A stretch of 64,000 nucleotides of DNA from Lycium barbarum. Taxonomy: Eukaryota > Streptophyta > Magnoliopsida > Solanales > Solanaceae. Each line of letters starts with the position of its first letter. Positions within the stretch are counted from its first letter, which is position 1. The notes beneath the pieces are model-generated. The model did not search any database, was not told where the DNA came from, and saw only the letters and a program-made list of their open reading frames with translations. Location: assembly GCF_019175385.1 (NCBI RefSeq), contig NC_083345.1, forward strand, positions 124,747,657 through 124,811,656. Direction: 5' to 3'. The position numbers and the translations under genes were made by a program. Positions 22,001 to 31,755 of the stretch are shown here, piece after piece.

Positions 22001-23700
22001 TGAAGGACTGAAATTTTAAAGCTTAAGTTACAGATAAGGTCAATACTAAGAAACTGACAATATGTTAGCAGATATCAAATTACGATATATGATTGTACAA
22101 TTCCGGATGCAGGATAAGTTCTTTTTTTGCTATAATAACCCTCATTGTGCTGGTAACCAAAGCTAAGTTTAAAACTTTGGAAGGGATAAAACTCTCCATT
22201 CTCACCAGACGGACAGGAAAATCACTCAACTCCTCAAATTTGTATTGCACTGATTCAGAAAGTCTCTTAACTATCTATACTATCAACTGTGTCTCAATCC
22301 TAAACTAGTTTTTGGGTCGGCTATATGAATCCCACAACTCAAATTTGAATTGCGTTGATTCGAAAAGACTCTTAAATATCCATACTATCAACTATGTCTC
22401 GATCCCAAACTAGCTTTTGGATCGGCTATATGAATACTACAACTCAAATTTGAATAGCATTGACTGGACAAGTCTCTTAACTATCTATACTATCAACTAC
22501 GTCTCAACTCAAGATGCAGGATTAGTTCTCTTTTCCTCTGGAACACCTCGTTGTGTTGGTAAACAAATCAAATTTTAAAACTTTATTATCAACACACAAG
22601 TAGAAAAGCCACTCGACTCCTCAAACTTTGAATTGCATTCATTCAAAAAATCTCTTAGCTACATATACTACCAACTATATCTCAATTAGACTAGTTTTTG
22701 GGTCAGCTTTATGAATCTTAATACTTCCTCCTGTCCCGTTTATGTGATACCATATCCTTATTAGTTCGTTACAAAACGAATGACACATCCTATATTCAGA
22801 AACTATAATCAGAAGCTTTTATAGCCACAACACAAATGACACTGCATGTTTAATACCACAAGTGTCAAAAGTCTTATAACCACATAGTATCACATAAATT
22901 GAAATGGAAGGAGTACCAAATTTCTTAGCTAAGCAAAGAAAAACTTAAAAAACAATAAAGAACGGCACATTCTATATTCGGAAACAATATAATGAGAAGC
23001 GTTTATAGCCACACAAATGATATGACATGTTATTACTTATTAGCCACACAATGTCACATAAATTGGAACGGCGGGAGTACCTATTTTCTTAACTAAGCAA
23101 AGAAAAATTAGAGAACATAATTTGCTGAAATGAATAAGGAAAATAAAAAGAACAATGAACATGTTAGTGCAAGTTTAAAGGAGAAAAATAAACCTTAGCT
23201 AAGGTCAATTTTGGGTCTTCACCAATCAATCTACCAAACTTAAGTTCCATTTGGTCCCATTGGTCAAGCTTGTTACTACTACTACTACTATCATCTTTAG
23301 TAGCAAAAACAACAAATTTCTTTGTCTTTCTGGTGGAAAAAACAGTTCTTGAAAAAACCCCACTTGTTATTGACCTTGAATTATCATCTTTAGCAGAAAA
23401 AACACCATTTTTTTGGGATTTTTTGGAGGAAAAATGAGTTCTTGAAAACACCCCACTTGTTATTGAGCTTGAATTATCATCTTTACAAGCAAAAACACCA
23501 GTTTTTTTGGAGGAAAAATGAGTTCTTGTCAAGAACTCATTTGTTATTGAGCTTGAATTATCATGTTTATCAGAAAAGACAACAACTTTATTGGATTTTT
23601 TTGATAAAGAAAGGGATTTTGAGGTTCTTGAATGGTGTAAAGATGAAACTGACAAGAAGGGGTTGGTTGTTAAGGTTTGGTCTAGGCTAAGGTTGTTCAT
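13039..23700 (-). CDS. Chloroplast S1-domain RNA-binding protein, 13 exons (At1g12800/SDP-like)
   Basis: Exons, in order of transcription: 23700-23194, 21490-20674, 20024-19913, 19836-19713, 19625-19527, 19044-18754, 18329-18222, 17015-16944, 16855-16769, 16309-16238, 16159-16070, 15440-15333, 13113-13039. All introns are GT-AG, phases agree, and the sum is 2562 nt (853 aa plus stop). The N terminus (MNNLSLDQTLTTNPFLSVSS) is Ser-rich like a chloroplast transit peptide; an upstream in-frame ATG at 23733 is less likely. Residues about 42-145 are imperfect repeats. LDQWDQMELKFGRLIGEDPK precedes a long charged linker (exon 2). Exons 5-7 give an S1-like segment, and exons 8-10 a canonical S1 fold (residues 687-763: LQVGDVVKCCIQKITYFGIF, PALIHQTEVSW). 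The likely role is plastid RNA binding in rRNA or transcript processing, by family resemblance to the Arabidopsis S1 protein; the assignment to that exact subfamily is from memory. Transposons enlarge the introns. Confidence 0.88.
13148..13250 (-). mobile_element. SINE-like 3' module in intron 12 of the S1 gene
   Basis: The plus strand shows the inverted form: ACAACAACAACA tail, then CCCACAATGTGGGGTCTGGG and GTACGCAGACCTTACCCCCC. It ends at GGGAGGCTGTTTCC. Confidence 0.7.
13438..13830. mobile_element. MITE with TTATAACCAGTG ends in intron 12
   Basis: TTATAACCAGTGTTGTCAAA at the left pairs with TTTGACACCACTGGTTATAA at the right. The interior carries AAGCGCT/AAGCTTAAGCG phrases and no coding potential. 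TIRs are at least 22 bp. Confidence 0.72.
14285..14508 (-). mobile_element. tRNA-derived SINE in intron 12
   Basis: On the minus strand it starts with an A-box-like GTGGTCCGGTGGTCAATG and a B-box-like GGTTCAAATCC, and finishes near an A-rich tail (T run at 14284-14298 on plus). A sister copy is at 17668-17900. Confidence 0.7.
14955..15042. repeat. Tandem duplication, 44 bp x 2
   Basis: CCTAATACATTTGCTGTAAG and the following ATTGCGCCTAAAAAC occur at 14955 and again at 14999. It lies inside intron 12. Confidence 0.85.
15051..15263. mobile_element. Stowaway MITE in intron 12
   Basis: CTCCCTCCGTCCCAATTTAT at the left and the inverted AAATTGGGATGGAGGGAG at the right, each bordered by TA, the Stowaway target site. 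Confidence 0.85.
16512..16721. mobile_element. Stowaway MITE in intron 9
   Basis: The ends are CTCCTCTGTACCATTTCATG and AATCGGGACGGAGGAAG. The interior is similar to the copy at 15051. Confidence 0.75.
17668..17900 (-). mobile_element. tRNA-derived SINE in intron 7
   Basis: It is the same family as 14285-14508. On the minus strand it has a GTGGCCTAGTGGTCAATG A-box-like start and a GGTTCAATTCC B box. The 3' end near 17668 carries GATAACCATGGTGTCTGG (plus strand). Confidence 0.7.
17976..18058. repeat. Short tandem repeat, about 26 bp x 3
   Basis: ATATAGAACGAGGAGAAATA, ATATAAAACGAGGAGAAATA and ATATAGAACAAGGAGAAAGA follow one another inside intron 7. Confidence 0.75.
18389..18735. mobile_element. 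hAT-type MITE in intron 6
   Basis: The left end CCTGTTTGGCCAAGCTTCTC is inverted at the right as GCTTGGCCAAATAGGC. The interior has repeated AAAAGTGCTT/AAGTACTTTT phrases typical of these GTTTGGCCAAGC elements. Confidence 0.7.
19219..19452. mobile_element. Stowaway MITE in intron 5
   Basis: CTCCCTCCGTCCTAATTTAG and AAATTGGAACGGAGGGAG are bordered by TA. An (AAT)n run follows. Confidence 0.82.
20073..20628. mobile_element. TIR element filling intron 2
   Basis: TTGTCCCTTATATTTGGTAG and CAAAAATAGTCCCCTAAGTA at the left are mirrored by TACTTAAGGGACTATTTTG and AACATAAGGGACCATTTTTG at the right. It occupies most of intron 2 (20025-20673). Confidence 0.7.
21598..21877. mobile_element. hAT-type MITE in intron 1
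   Basis: It starts GTGTTTGGCCATAGATTCC and ends CTCATGGCCAAACGGCTCC. The interior is TTTGGAAATTTA-rich and palindromic in part. Confidence 0.6.
22095..22720. repeat. Complex direct repeats in intron 1
   Basis: The phrase TATACTATCAACT, a CTCAA-C-AACTAG phrase and TTGGGTCGGCTATATGAAT recur about every 115-120 bp, in three to four diverged copies. A longer module beginning GATGCAGGAT and GTTCTC is repeated at about 22108 and 22511. Confidence 0.75.
22724..23081. mobile_element. Two adjacent Stowaway-like copies, second one partial
   Basis: CTTCCTCCTGTCCCGTTTAT to AAATTGAAATGGAAGGAG (22724-22913) is a full copy. A second right half ends AATTGGAACGGCGGGAG near 23079. Confidence 0.6.
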
Positions 23701-23913
23701 TCTTGAAAAAACAAAGTGAATTTCATCAGACAATTTTGAATATTATTGAAGATTATATATGGGTCTAAAATCCCAATTTAAAGGAACAAGGATTGTGAGC
23801 CTAGTGAAGAGTAGCAATAGAGATTTTGCCTTTGGTTTATCCTCTTGTTTTGAGTTAATTTTTGTATTGAGAGAGTGAGAGTTTTCAATTAGTGGCATAG
23901 GGGGAAGGGGTGT

Positions 23914-23930
23914 CACGTGATTGGCACGTG
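23914..23930. promoter_or_regulatory. Twin G-box with CCAAT between, upstream of the S1 gene
   Basis: CACGTGATTGGCACGTG contains two CACGTG hexamers (23914-23919 and 23925-23930), 5 bp apart, with an inverted CCAAT between them. It lies about 215-230 bp upstream of the S1 gene ATG. G-boxes bind bZIP and bHLH/PIF factors and are common in light-regulated plastid-protein genes; binding here is inference. Confidence 0.7.
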
Positions 23931-23944
23931 AAGCAATACTGTGT

Positions 23945-24072
23945 GATTTTATCTAATAAGGGTCAAGACATAAGTTTTATCCTGCTTGCAAGAGTAGCGT
24001 GAGGCGAGCTGTTTTATCTAATGAGGGTCAAGACATAAGTTCAATCCTGCTTGCACGCGTAACGTGAGAATA
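23945..24072. repeat. Tandem duplication, 65 bp x 2
   Basis: TTTTATCTAATAAGGGTCAA and TTTTATCTAATGAGGGTCAA begin matching copies with CAAGACATAAGTT and ATCCTGCTTGCA, offset by 65 bp. It lies between the S1 gene promoter and the LIM gene. Confidence 0.85.
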
Positions 24073-24579
24073 AAGAAGACAATGGGATGGATGGAAACAA
24101 GTTATGAACGAGTTAAAGACTATATATGCAAGACGAGATGGGGCGACAGAACTTGTAGGCAGGCTGAGAATGGAGAACGAGCGAATCAGTATTTTACTAC
24201 CAATCACAAGTTTCATATTGGATGCAGTATTCATATGGAAAGTTATGATTAAAGAGTTCAGAGTTCTTTATAAATCACAATCTACTTTAGAGATTTCTAT
24301 GGAAACCTTTTTCAAATACAATATCAGTATGTGACGCGAATTTAATTAATCGTGCCAACGAATTTTGAAACCAAAATAAAATATGAAGACAACAATGTGT
24401 TTCTTATTAAAACAAAATTGTGGAGAAAAGCATTACAAACATATGGTGCCTCAATAGGCTTTACAAAATTTTCAAATGAATGAAACAAATAATTAAGAAA
24501 ACCAATTAACATGTCTCTCATCAAGATGATTGATTAGTCTCATTAACAATAATTAAATCAATTAACTATTGCATTATGA
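24073..24579. other. Intergenic, no gene recognised
   Basis: A short open stretch at 24104-24334 (plus) matches no known family and has no support as a gene. The left part is the 3' flank of the LIM gene. Confidence 0.45.
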
Positions 24580-27500
24580 CTAATCTTGAGTTTCTTGAGT
24601 CTCTTCAGCAGGCTGTGGCTCATCAACAGTAGTAGTTGAAACATCTTGTTCATCAGTTGATCCACTATTTTTTTTATTTGTAGTTGTTGTGAGATGATTA
24701 TAGGAACCTTTTTCTTTGAACAATTGAGAGAAATGAGGCTTGCAATAGAGAAGTCCATCTAATGCTGCATATGATGAAGTTGTAAGTTTGCATCCACCAT
24801 GAGCACATCTGAAGCAAGACTGATGGTAAAATTCTCCATCTACTGTCACCTGTTTTTTTTCAATCACATAATATAGATTAAAGTATCTAATTATATGTTA
24901 TACAGATGAAAAAAAAAAAAGAACTGCTCGATACCTTTGGGTGATCTAGTTTACAAAATAGAAGACAAATGTATAACTTTTATATATTTTAGTATACTAT
25001 ACATATAATATACATATACTATGTGTATAATATACAAATGTCATACGTATAATATACATATCCATGTATAAGTTTTGTATATTTAGGCTACTGTCGGTAA
25101 CTAAGTTTGGCCGAAGAGACATAAACGAAAGTATCCCATGGGCTAATGCGCACACAGAGACAGATCAATTTGATCTTTATTAGTTCGAGTTCAGAATTCT
25201 ACCTCAAGACCACTTAATTTGTTGGGTTCAAAATCTATTTTATTTTATATTAATTTAGTGGATTATTTAACATATTGTAAGGATTTGAGTCAAGCTATTG
25301 GATTCGTATGAACCCATAGCTAATGCAGGAGGTCCGCCCAGCATACATGTACACATAGGGAAGAAACGCCTTGTATGGAGTGTTTTCTCCCTTTTAATGA
25401 GCTTTATGAAGGGTAAATCAGAATTAACAGGGTCAGCGGATACAAAATACCAAATGGTTAAACAAACTCAAAAAAAGAAAGAATCTTATATTTCAATATT
25501 CTTTGTAGAATCTTATATCTCAATATTCTTTGTACGCATGTAACATTTTTTTTTTTCCAAATACTACTTAGTGTGTCTGATCATACAATAACCATGTGGA
25601 AAAGAAGAAAGAGAGCTCTTTATCAGTATTCTAGCTGGGAAAATAAAAGCATTATTTGGAAAATCTTTGTTTCCATCTGTCTTGCGCGGGACAGTACTTC
25701 ATCCTCCCAAACGGAACATATCTTATAAAAACATATAAATTGGGTGGGTTCAGATTAAACGATTTGATTACGAGTCATCTCTACTTGTTAAAACTGAATT
25801 AATTCTATAACATAACAAATTAAAATTTCTTTTATTTTTTGGTTTAATCATCTGATATCCGAAATTCATATGTCTAGTTAATCCGAAAACTCGATAAAAT
25901 TATTTACCTTTTCCAATGGGTACACAGTTTTCTTGCATGCTGCACATTTTTCTTGAGTGCCCGAAAATAGAGAGGATAGCTTGCTCGGGCATCTGTTCTG
26001 TAATCACAATGATATTAAAAAAAAAAGTCAAATTTCTGATATATACAATCAGTAACAAATAAATACATGGAGCGAATATAGTGAAAAGATTAATGTTGAC
26101 ATTGTTAGAACAATTATATATCATATCTCCTCATAATTAATAAAATAAAAGAACATTCAAAAGTATACAAATAAACTACAATATATATTATGCATGGATG
26201 GATTGCTTATTAGAATTAAAACTGTTATGACAACATCATTAACTTTATACTCTCGACATTTCAGTTTATATGACTAATTTTCTAACACAGTGGCATATTT
26301 CTATAGTTAGAAACTATTAACTTTTATAGCCACACAAATATTATAACATGTTTAAGACTATAAGTTTCACAAGTTTTAAACAACACAAATATTCCGACAT
26401 TTAAGACCACAAATTTCAAAATTCTTTATTTTTCTTAAATTCTGCGCAAATCTAAATTATGTCATATAAATTGGAATGACAAGAGTAATTAAAAAGTCTC
26501 ACTAAAGTTGACATGAGATACATACCAGATCATTGTTCCTCCCGACTGCACATTGATATAAGAAAAAAATAATTAGGCTATGAAAATAATAAAAATAAAT
26601 TTAGGCTAATTAGGCATATAATTAAAAACGTATATAGATGTATTAAAATTCAGAAGAAAAAAAAAAAAACTAACGTGACGAAGACTTCAAGGCTCCACTT
26701 CCTTTCTCCTTGAGGAGTTGTTCAAAATGTGGCTTGCAAAATAAAGTTCCATCGAGGCTAGAGTAGTTGCTCAACTATATATAATTCAAAGGAAAAATCA
26801 ACAAAAACACATTAATTAGAAGCTTCAAGTTGATATGATAATTTCCATACAAAATTAATAATTTGTTTTATGTGTTTTTTTTTTCATTTGTATCTATCCA
26901 TTTGATAATAATTCTGCTTGTGCGAGCTTTGCTCACATTACCCGTCTCAAGTAGGGACATAGGTTGGATAGGAGACAAGGGGATTCAAAAAAATTGTGTA
27001 AGAAATGTAAAGGTGGAGTTGAATAAGGACAATTCGGGGCACGAAGCATCTTGTGATCACAAAGGGTCCGAGGAAGGGTCATGCCCTAAGAAGTGTTCTG
27101 TAGGTGGCCTATCCTAACACAAGAGTCATTAATTCCACGGTTCAAATGCGTGATCTACAAATTTCACAAAGACAACTTTACTATTTCCCCTTGTCCCCTT
27201 GAAGCAGGAGTCGTTGTAACTCATATGCTGGAAGGTTTCCATATATACATAAAACATATCTATGCACTCTATATTTTCTGTACAAGGGATTAACGTTGGG
27301 CGAACGTGGATAGTAGTCACTATCTCAAATAAAGGAGGATTGTTGAAGTAGGTTGATAACCAGCGTAAAATTCATCCATTTATGATGAATTTTCAAAGTG
27401 CATAACCATTATATCTATTTATTAATAATATACATTACAATAATATTTAAGGACTGATAAGCAACAAATTATCAAATAATCATGTTAGTTACGAATTATT

Positions 27501-27894
27501 TGGCTATAAATAGCAGCTAATCTCGTAGCTAATTTTTATTTGTTCCGTGAATAGCTGGGGCAATATATATGTGATGATATGTTTGTACATGGAATACAAC
27601 CAGAGCGGAAGATAATGGAAAGGAGACAAGGTCCTAACTAAGCATAACACAAACTACCATCCCATTTATCATATCAGTCGAATCGATCAGATTCGTTATA
27701 AACGAGCCTTCGAAAAATTCATGAAATAGTGAAGAAGTAAAAATATTATAAAATCTTACAGCAAGTCTTCCATTGCAATGGCTACATCTGAAACAAGTAT
27801 TATGATAATTAACACCACCTGCAGAAATCACCTCTGCAGCATACACAGCTTTATCACATGCCTTGCATTTTGTTTGGGTTCCAAAACTTGACAT
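24580..27894 (-). CDS. Plant two-LIM-domain protein (CRP-like; PLIM2/SF3-like), 5 exons
   Basis: Exons in transcription order: 27894-27760, 26774-26675, 26545-26526 (20-nt micro-exon), 25997-25908, 24849-24580. All introns are GT-AG, phases agree, and the total is 615 nt (204 aa). LIM1 ligands are C10, C13, H31, C34, C37, C40, C58 and H61. LIM2 ligands are C103, C106, H124, C127, C130, C135, C151 and H154, with the plant-type CAHGGC spacing. The inter-LIM linker ends PSKLSSLFSGTQEKC. The C terminus is acidic and Thr/Glu-rich (EEPQP-like, ETQETQD). Plant proteins of this class bind and bundle actin filaments, and some enter the nucleus. The linker and acidic tail look more like pollen-type PLIM2 than WLIM1; the subtype is inference. 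The first ATG of exon 1 is used (MSSFGTQTKC). Confidence 0.93.
26252..26487. mobile_element. Stowaway-like MITE in LIM intron 3
   Basis: ACTCTCGACATTTCAGTTTA at the left and AAATTGGAATGACAAGAGTA at the right are diverged inverted ends. The interior has TTATAGCCACACAAAT as in the other copies. Confidence 0.6.
26920..27215 (-). mobile_element. TS/SolS-type SINE in LIM intron 1
   Basis: Read on the minus strand, it starts CAAGGGGAAATAGTAAAGTT, followed by GTCTTTGTGAAATT. A B-box-like stretch GCATTTGAACCGTGG and the conserved TTAGGATAGGCCACCTACAG and TAGGGCATGACCCTTCCTCG phrases follow, as in tobacco-type SINEs (from memory). Confidence 0.65.
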
Positions 27895-28596
27895 TTTGTT
27901 AATTTTTTATTTTTTTTATTTTTCAATTTGGGAATTGAGATTTGAGATCATTTACAATATATGAATGAATCTCTATCCCCAAAGTTATAATGAAAAAAAA
28001 AAGCTCATGATTTAACTTATGATGAACAAGTAGTTGATTTATTCTTCATTTTAGTGGCTAGGAACGAATTTCCTGAATGAATGGATAGGCCAAAATTTGC
28101 CTAACATTAAGGACATGCACTGAAATATATTAAAGTGGTTAAATCAGTTGGGACAAAGAAAGTGAAGATGGAAAAAAGAGAGAACGTTTTGAATAAATTG
28201 TGAATATGAAAAATAAAACAATTATATAAGTCGATTTTATATCATCGGATACAATGCCGTTTATGTTGGACCAAAAAATATTCAAATTATAAAAAAAAAT
28301 AACCAACGGACAACTTTAAAATCGAATCAAACCAACCGATAAGCAACAACATTCAACAGAAACAACACAGTACATTAGCACCATTCAAGCTCGAGATTTT
28401 GCTCAAGGGTAGAAGTATAATTTTTCATAAAGCTTATCGAGTTATATATGATACGGATAAAATCGGACAAACTGGGTCCTAAACAAATAACCCGAGAGTC
28501 ATTAATATGATATCAATAATATTTTTTTCTCGGCTCGGGTTATCGGCTTCGCTTATCTGCCAAAACAAAAAGAAGAAAACAAGAGATAAAAAGAAA
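27895..28596. other. LIM gene upstream region, nothing else recognised
   Basis: AT-rich, with no coding sequence. It holds the putative 5' UTR and promoter of the LIM gene on the minus strand. The end near 28560 shares TTATCTGCCAAAACAAAAAG with the flank of the tRNA at 35944. Confidence 0.45.
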
Positions 28597-28670
28597 TGGC
28601 TTCGCCCGGACTCGAACCGGAGACCTTCAGTGTGTTAGACTGACGTGATAACCAACTACACCACGAAACC
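28597..28670 (-). tRNA. tRNA-Val(AAC)
   Basis: A complete 74-nt cloverleaf without intron. The acceptor strands GGTTTCG and CGAAGCC pair with one G-T, and the anticodon loop CTAACAC gives AAC. A T5 terminator follows on the minus strand. The 3' flank shares about 50 nt with the copy at 35944, so this is another duplicate. Confidence 0.97.
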
Positions 28671-29620
28671 TGCTATATTCTATAAGTCCTCAGTTTTATT
28701 AAGATGGACTAGTACAACCTTAAACTAACCTACCCTCAGAGAATTGGAGCAGACTTATTTTTTTAAAACTACTAATCCGTTTCAAATTAAGGGTTTTAGT
28801 TTGACTGAGCACAAGATTTAAGGAATACAAAAAGACTTTTGAATCTTATGATCATAAATTAAAGATGTGTGTCATTTGAATCTTGTGATTTTAAACTTGT
28901 AATATAAGATGTTTGAATCGACAACTTACTAAATATAAAAAAAGAGATACTCTTTTGAGACATTATCAAAAGGAAATTAAGATACTTAAATTGAGACGAA
29001 GAGAGTACATATGTAATTTTTTACATAATGAACAAGCTAAATAGTTTTTTTTTTTTTTTTTTAAATATGTCAGCGGAAAGGTTATATTTGGCCCATTTGT
29101 GTTTTTGAACAAGGCTAGTTCAGTAATTTTGATGTTTCATTTTGGTGCAATTGCAACTTTGTCATTAGACTTACCTGTACGTTTTTGTTCTTCGCTTATA
29201 TTCCACACTTCCTTTTCTCTCTGCTTTTTGCCCTTTGCATATCATCACTTCAGTATTTCTCAACTTTATTTCCAATTTGTCTCTGGGGTCTGTTAATTTG
29301 GTGAGTTTTCATTAAAAATTTGTCACTTTTGAATTTTTGTACTATTGTGTTGTGAAATAATTCTTAGGGTGTGTTTAGTTTTTAATCTACAGTTTATTTC
29401 TTTGATTCTTGCTACTATATGTTGTTTCTTGTACTTCAATTATCTTATTTATCTGTGATAGCTACTGTTTTTTTTCCAGACTGCTTTATCATGGCTTTTT
29501 CACTTTCGTTAGTTTATTTTCATATTGCTTTGAACTGCTCGTGCTTATCTTGATATTTTTTTCGTCATGCTTTCTCTTGAGCTGAGGATCTTTCGGAAAT
29601 AGTCTCCTTATCTTCTGAGG
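28671..29620. other. Intergenic with a Stowaway-like MITE
   Basis: 28773-29005 has diverged Stowaway ends (TAATCCGTTTCAAATTAAGG and AAATTGAGACGAAGAGAG). A T18-type run lies near 29045-29062. No gene is recognised. Confidence 0.5.
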
Positions 29621-29621
29621 T

Positions 29622-29697
29622 AAGTAAGGTCTGCGTACACTTTACCCTCCCTAGACCCCACATTGTGGGGTCTCACTGGGTATGTTGTTGTTGTTTC
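29622..29697 (+). mobile_element. SINE-like 3' end
   Basis: AAGGTCTGCGTACACTTTAC, CCCTCCCTAGACCCCAC and CACTGGGTATGTTGTTGTTG match the 3' module at 12327 and 13148, ending in the TTG-rich tail. Confidence 0.7.
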
Positions 29698-30002
29698 TAG
29701 TATTTGGTAAGTACGCAATAAAATATTATCTCAAAAGTATTTTTATGTAATCTAGTAAAATACTATGGGGTTGGGATTGGGGGAGTGAGGGTTCAGAAGT
29801 GGCGAGGGTGGGGGTTGGGGTTGGGGCGTTGCGTGGGTGGGGAGGAGACAATAAACTTAGAATGTCACTATAGAACTTATTTTCCCTACTTCTATTAGGG
29901 AAGTCATTTTTCTCATTTTTGAGGAACTTACTTTCCTAAGGAAAATGTTTTCCAAAACATTTTGACCGGCCAAACATGAGAAAATTAAAAAATATTTTCT
30001 TC

Positions 30003-30422
30003 CATACCAAACACACTCTTAATATATGGGTTTTGGCTCATTAGTCCTAATGTATAAACATGATGAAAAGGGTCCTTAAGTAAAGAAAATAGCTATTTTT
30101 AATGTCAAAATAAAATGAGGCCCTGGACATCTTCCTAGATACACAACCTAACCAAGCCTAATCAAAGACATTCTGGGGTTCCTTCCATACTAGATTGAAT
30201 ATATTCTCCATAAAATTGCTATTTTCTTCGAGCTCTACTTGTGCATCAAAAGTTTTCCCGGGGGTCTTTCAAGTTAGGGTTAAGAATTTTCATGTGGGTT
30301 CTGAAATCGGATTGAACGATACAAGTGGTACCTTTGTTTTGTAGTTTATTAGCTCACGTGAAGTGCACATGTCAAGGGTCTCCGTTGCTTTTATTTTGTC
30401 AACAAAAATAGCTGTTGTTACT
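30003..30422. mobile_element. Long-TIR element, copy 4 (right end truncated)
   Basis: TATGGGTTTTGGCTCATTAG, the interior CTAATCAAAGACATTCTGGG, and TTGTTTTGTAGTTTATTAGC match copies 1-3. The right TIR is missing after CAACAAAAATAGCTGTTGTT. It sits upstream of the intact F-box gene, as copies 1 and 2 sit upstream of the other units. Confidence 0.7.
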
Positions 30423-30983
30423 TGTATTGTTTCCTTTTCAAAATTTCAACATTTTGGTTCCTTTTTTTCTTATGTTTGGGTAGTTTCTTGATGAATTTGT
30501 ACATGCAAGTAGGGGTTTCAAATGAGCGGGTTGGGCTGAATTCGGGTGGGTCAAAATGGGCTGAGTCAATAAATGACCTGCCAAAAGTTACTTCAGTTGA
30601 AATGGGCTGGGCTAAAACGCACTAAAAAGCGGGTCATAACCTAACCTGCCCAGTTCACTAAATTTTAATTTCTTTGTTTGTTCTTTTATAATTTTTAGTA
30701 CCTAATATAACTATTTTTTTCCTTCTTATAATGACTATACTTATAACATATCAAATTAAGAAAATGTATTTTGAGAATATATTAAATTATTTCGATTTTC
30801 GCATATGTCAATTTGGACTACATATCAGCTTAACTATTAGATGGACTGAAAGGGTTGGGTCGAAATGGGCGGGTCAATGACCAGCTCAAACTTGAGCAGT
30901 TGAGTGGGTTGAGCAGATCATGTTTTTATGTGCTAATTTTGCTACCATGTATATTTTTTTCTTATTCGGGTATGAGTGTTTGT

Positions 30984-30986
<3 letters not shown>

Positions 30987-31021
<35 letters not shown>
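30987..31021. repeat. (TA)n microsatellite
   Basis: About 17 TA units lie just before the duplicated F-box 5' flank. Confidence 0.95.
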
Positions 31022-31022
<1 letters not shown>

Positions 31023-31755
31023 TCCATATTTAGTGTGTATACATGCTTTTGATTTTGATTGAGTAGAGGGTGAACGAGTTCTTTGTAGGAGAGTGGTGAG
31101 GTAGAATTGATACTCAAGAAAGTATTCCAATTTGATGAGATTCGGAAACGAGGGTTCATTTAAAATAAATAAATTAAAGAATTAAATTTTCTTTAGCATT
31201 GGATGTAAGAAAAAACTCGACTGCCAAAGCAGCACTTAGCACTCCAATTATTAGAAATAGACTAGTAAGAGACTCAAATGTCACCTAAAACTTTGTGGGA
31301 GGAGTTTTGATAGACATACACCCCGTCAAAACCACTAAAATCATAACATGAAAATCTTAAGGCTTTTACAGTAAAGTCAAATATATGATATTCGAGAAGA
31401 ACGGGGAAGCAAGGGAGGGGAATGAATCCGGTCTTGGGTATAAAGGTGTGCCTTAAGGCAGCGAGGGACGAAAGGATAGAATGATTCTATGTATGCGCGA
31501 GCTGAAATATAGTTAGTTTCATTAAAGCCATTTTGTCACTTGGTTACCAACTTCCAATTGAAGTGCCACCGACAACTTTCGTGTAGTTTGTGATTGGTTG
31601 TAACTGCTATGATTTTCTCTAGAATAAATCTTTCACTTAATGGATCTTCTTGTTCCTCAAACCAGAACACCAAATTGTATTATTCATTTTCTCTTCTCTG
31701 TGTTGTTGTTTATATATTAAAGTATCTGCTAAATTTGAAAGGAATATCACTTGCT

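Noticed and set aside
24104..24334. 76-codon plus frame (MNELKTIYARRDGATELV start)
   Set aside because: It could be the end of a lost coiled-coil gene, but there is no homology I recognise, no upstream exon and no conserved context.
30500..30940. GGGTTGGGC / GGGTCAAAATGGGC-rich stretch as telomere-like repeat
   Set aside because: The phrases are irregular, not TTTAGGG-type, and look like part of a dispersed plant repeat; ends could not be defined.
31594..31755. Longer start for the F-box protein adding a hydrophobic helix
   Set aside because: The added segment looks like 5' UTR, F-box proteins of this class start shortly before the F-box, and related copies do not conserve it.
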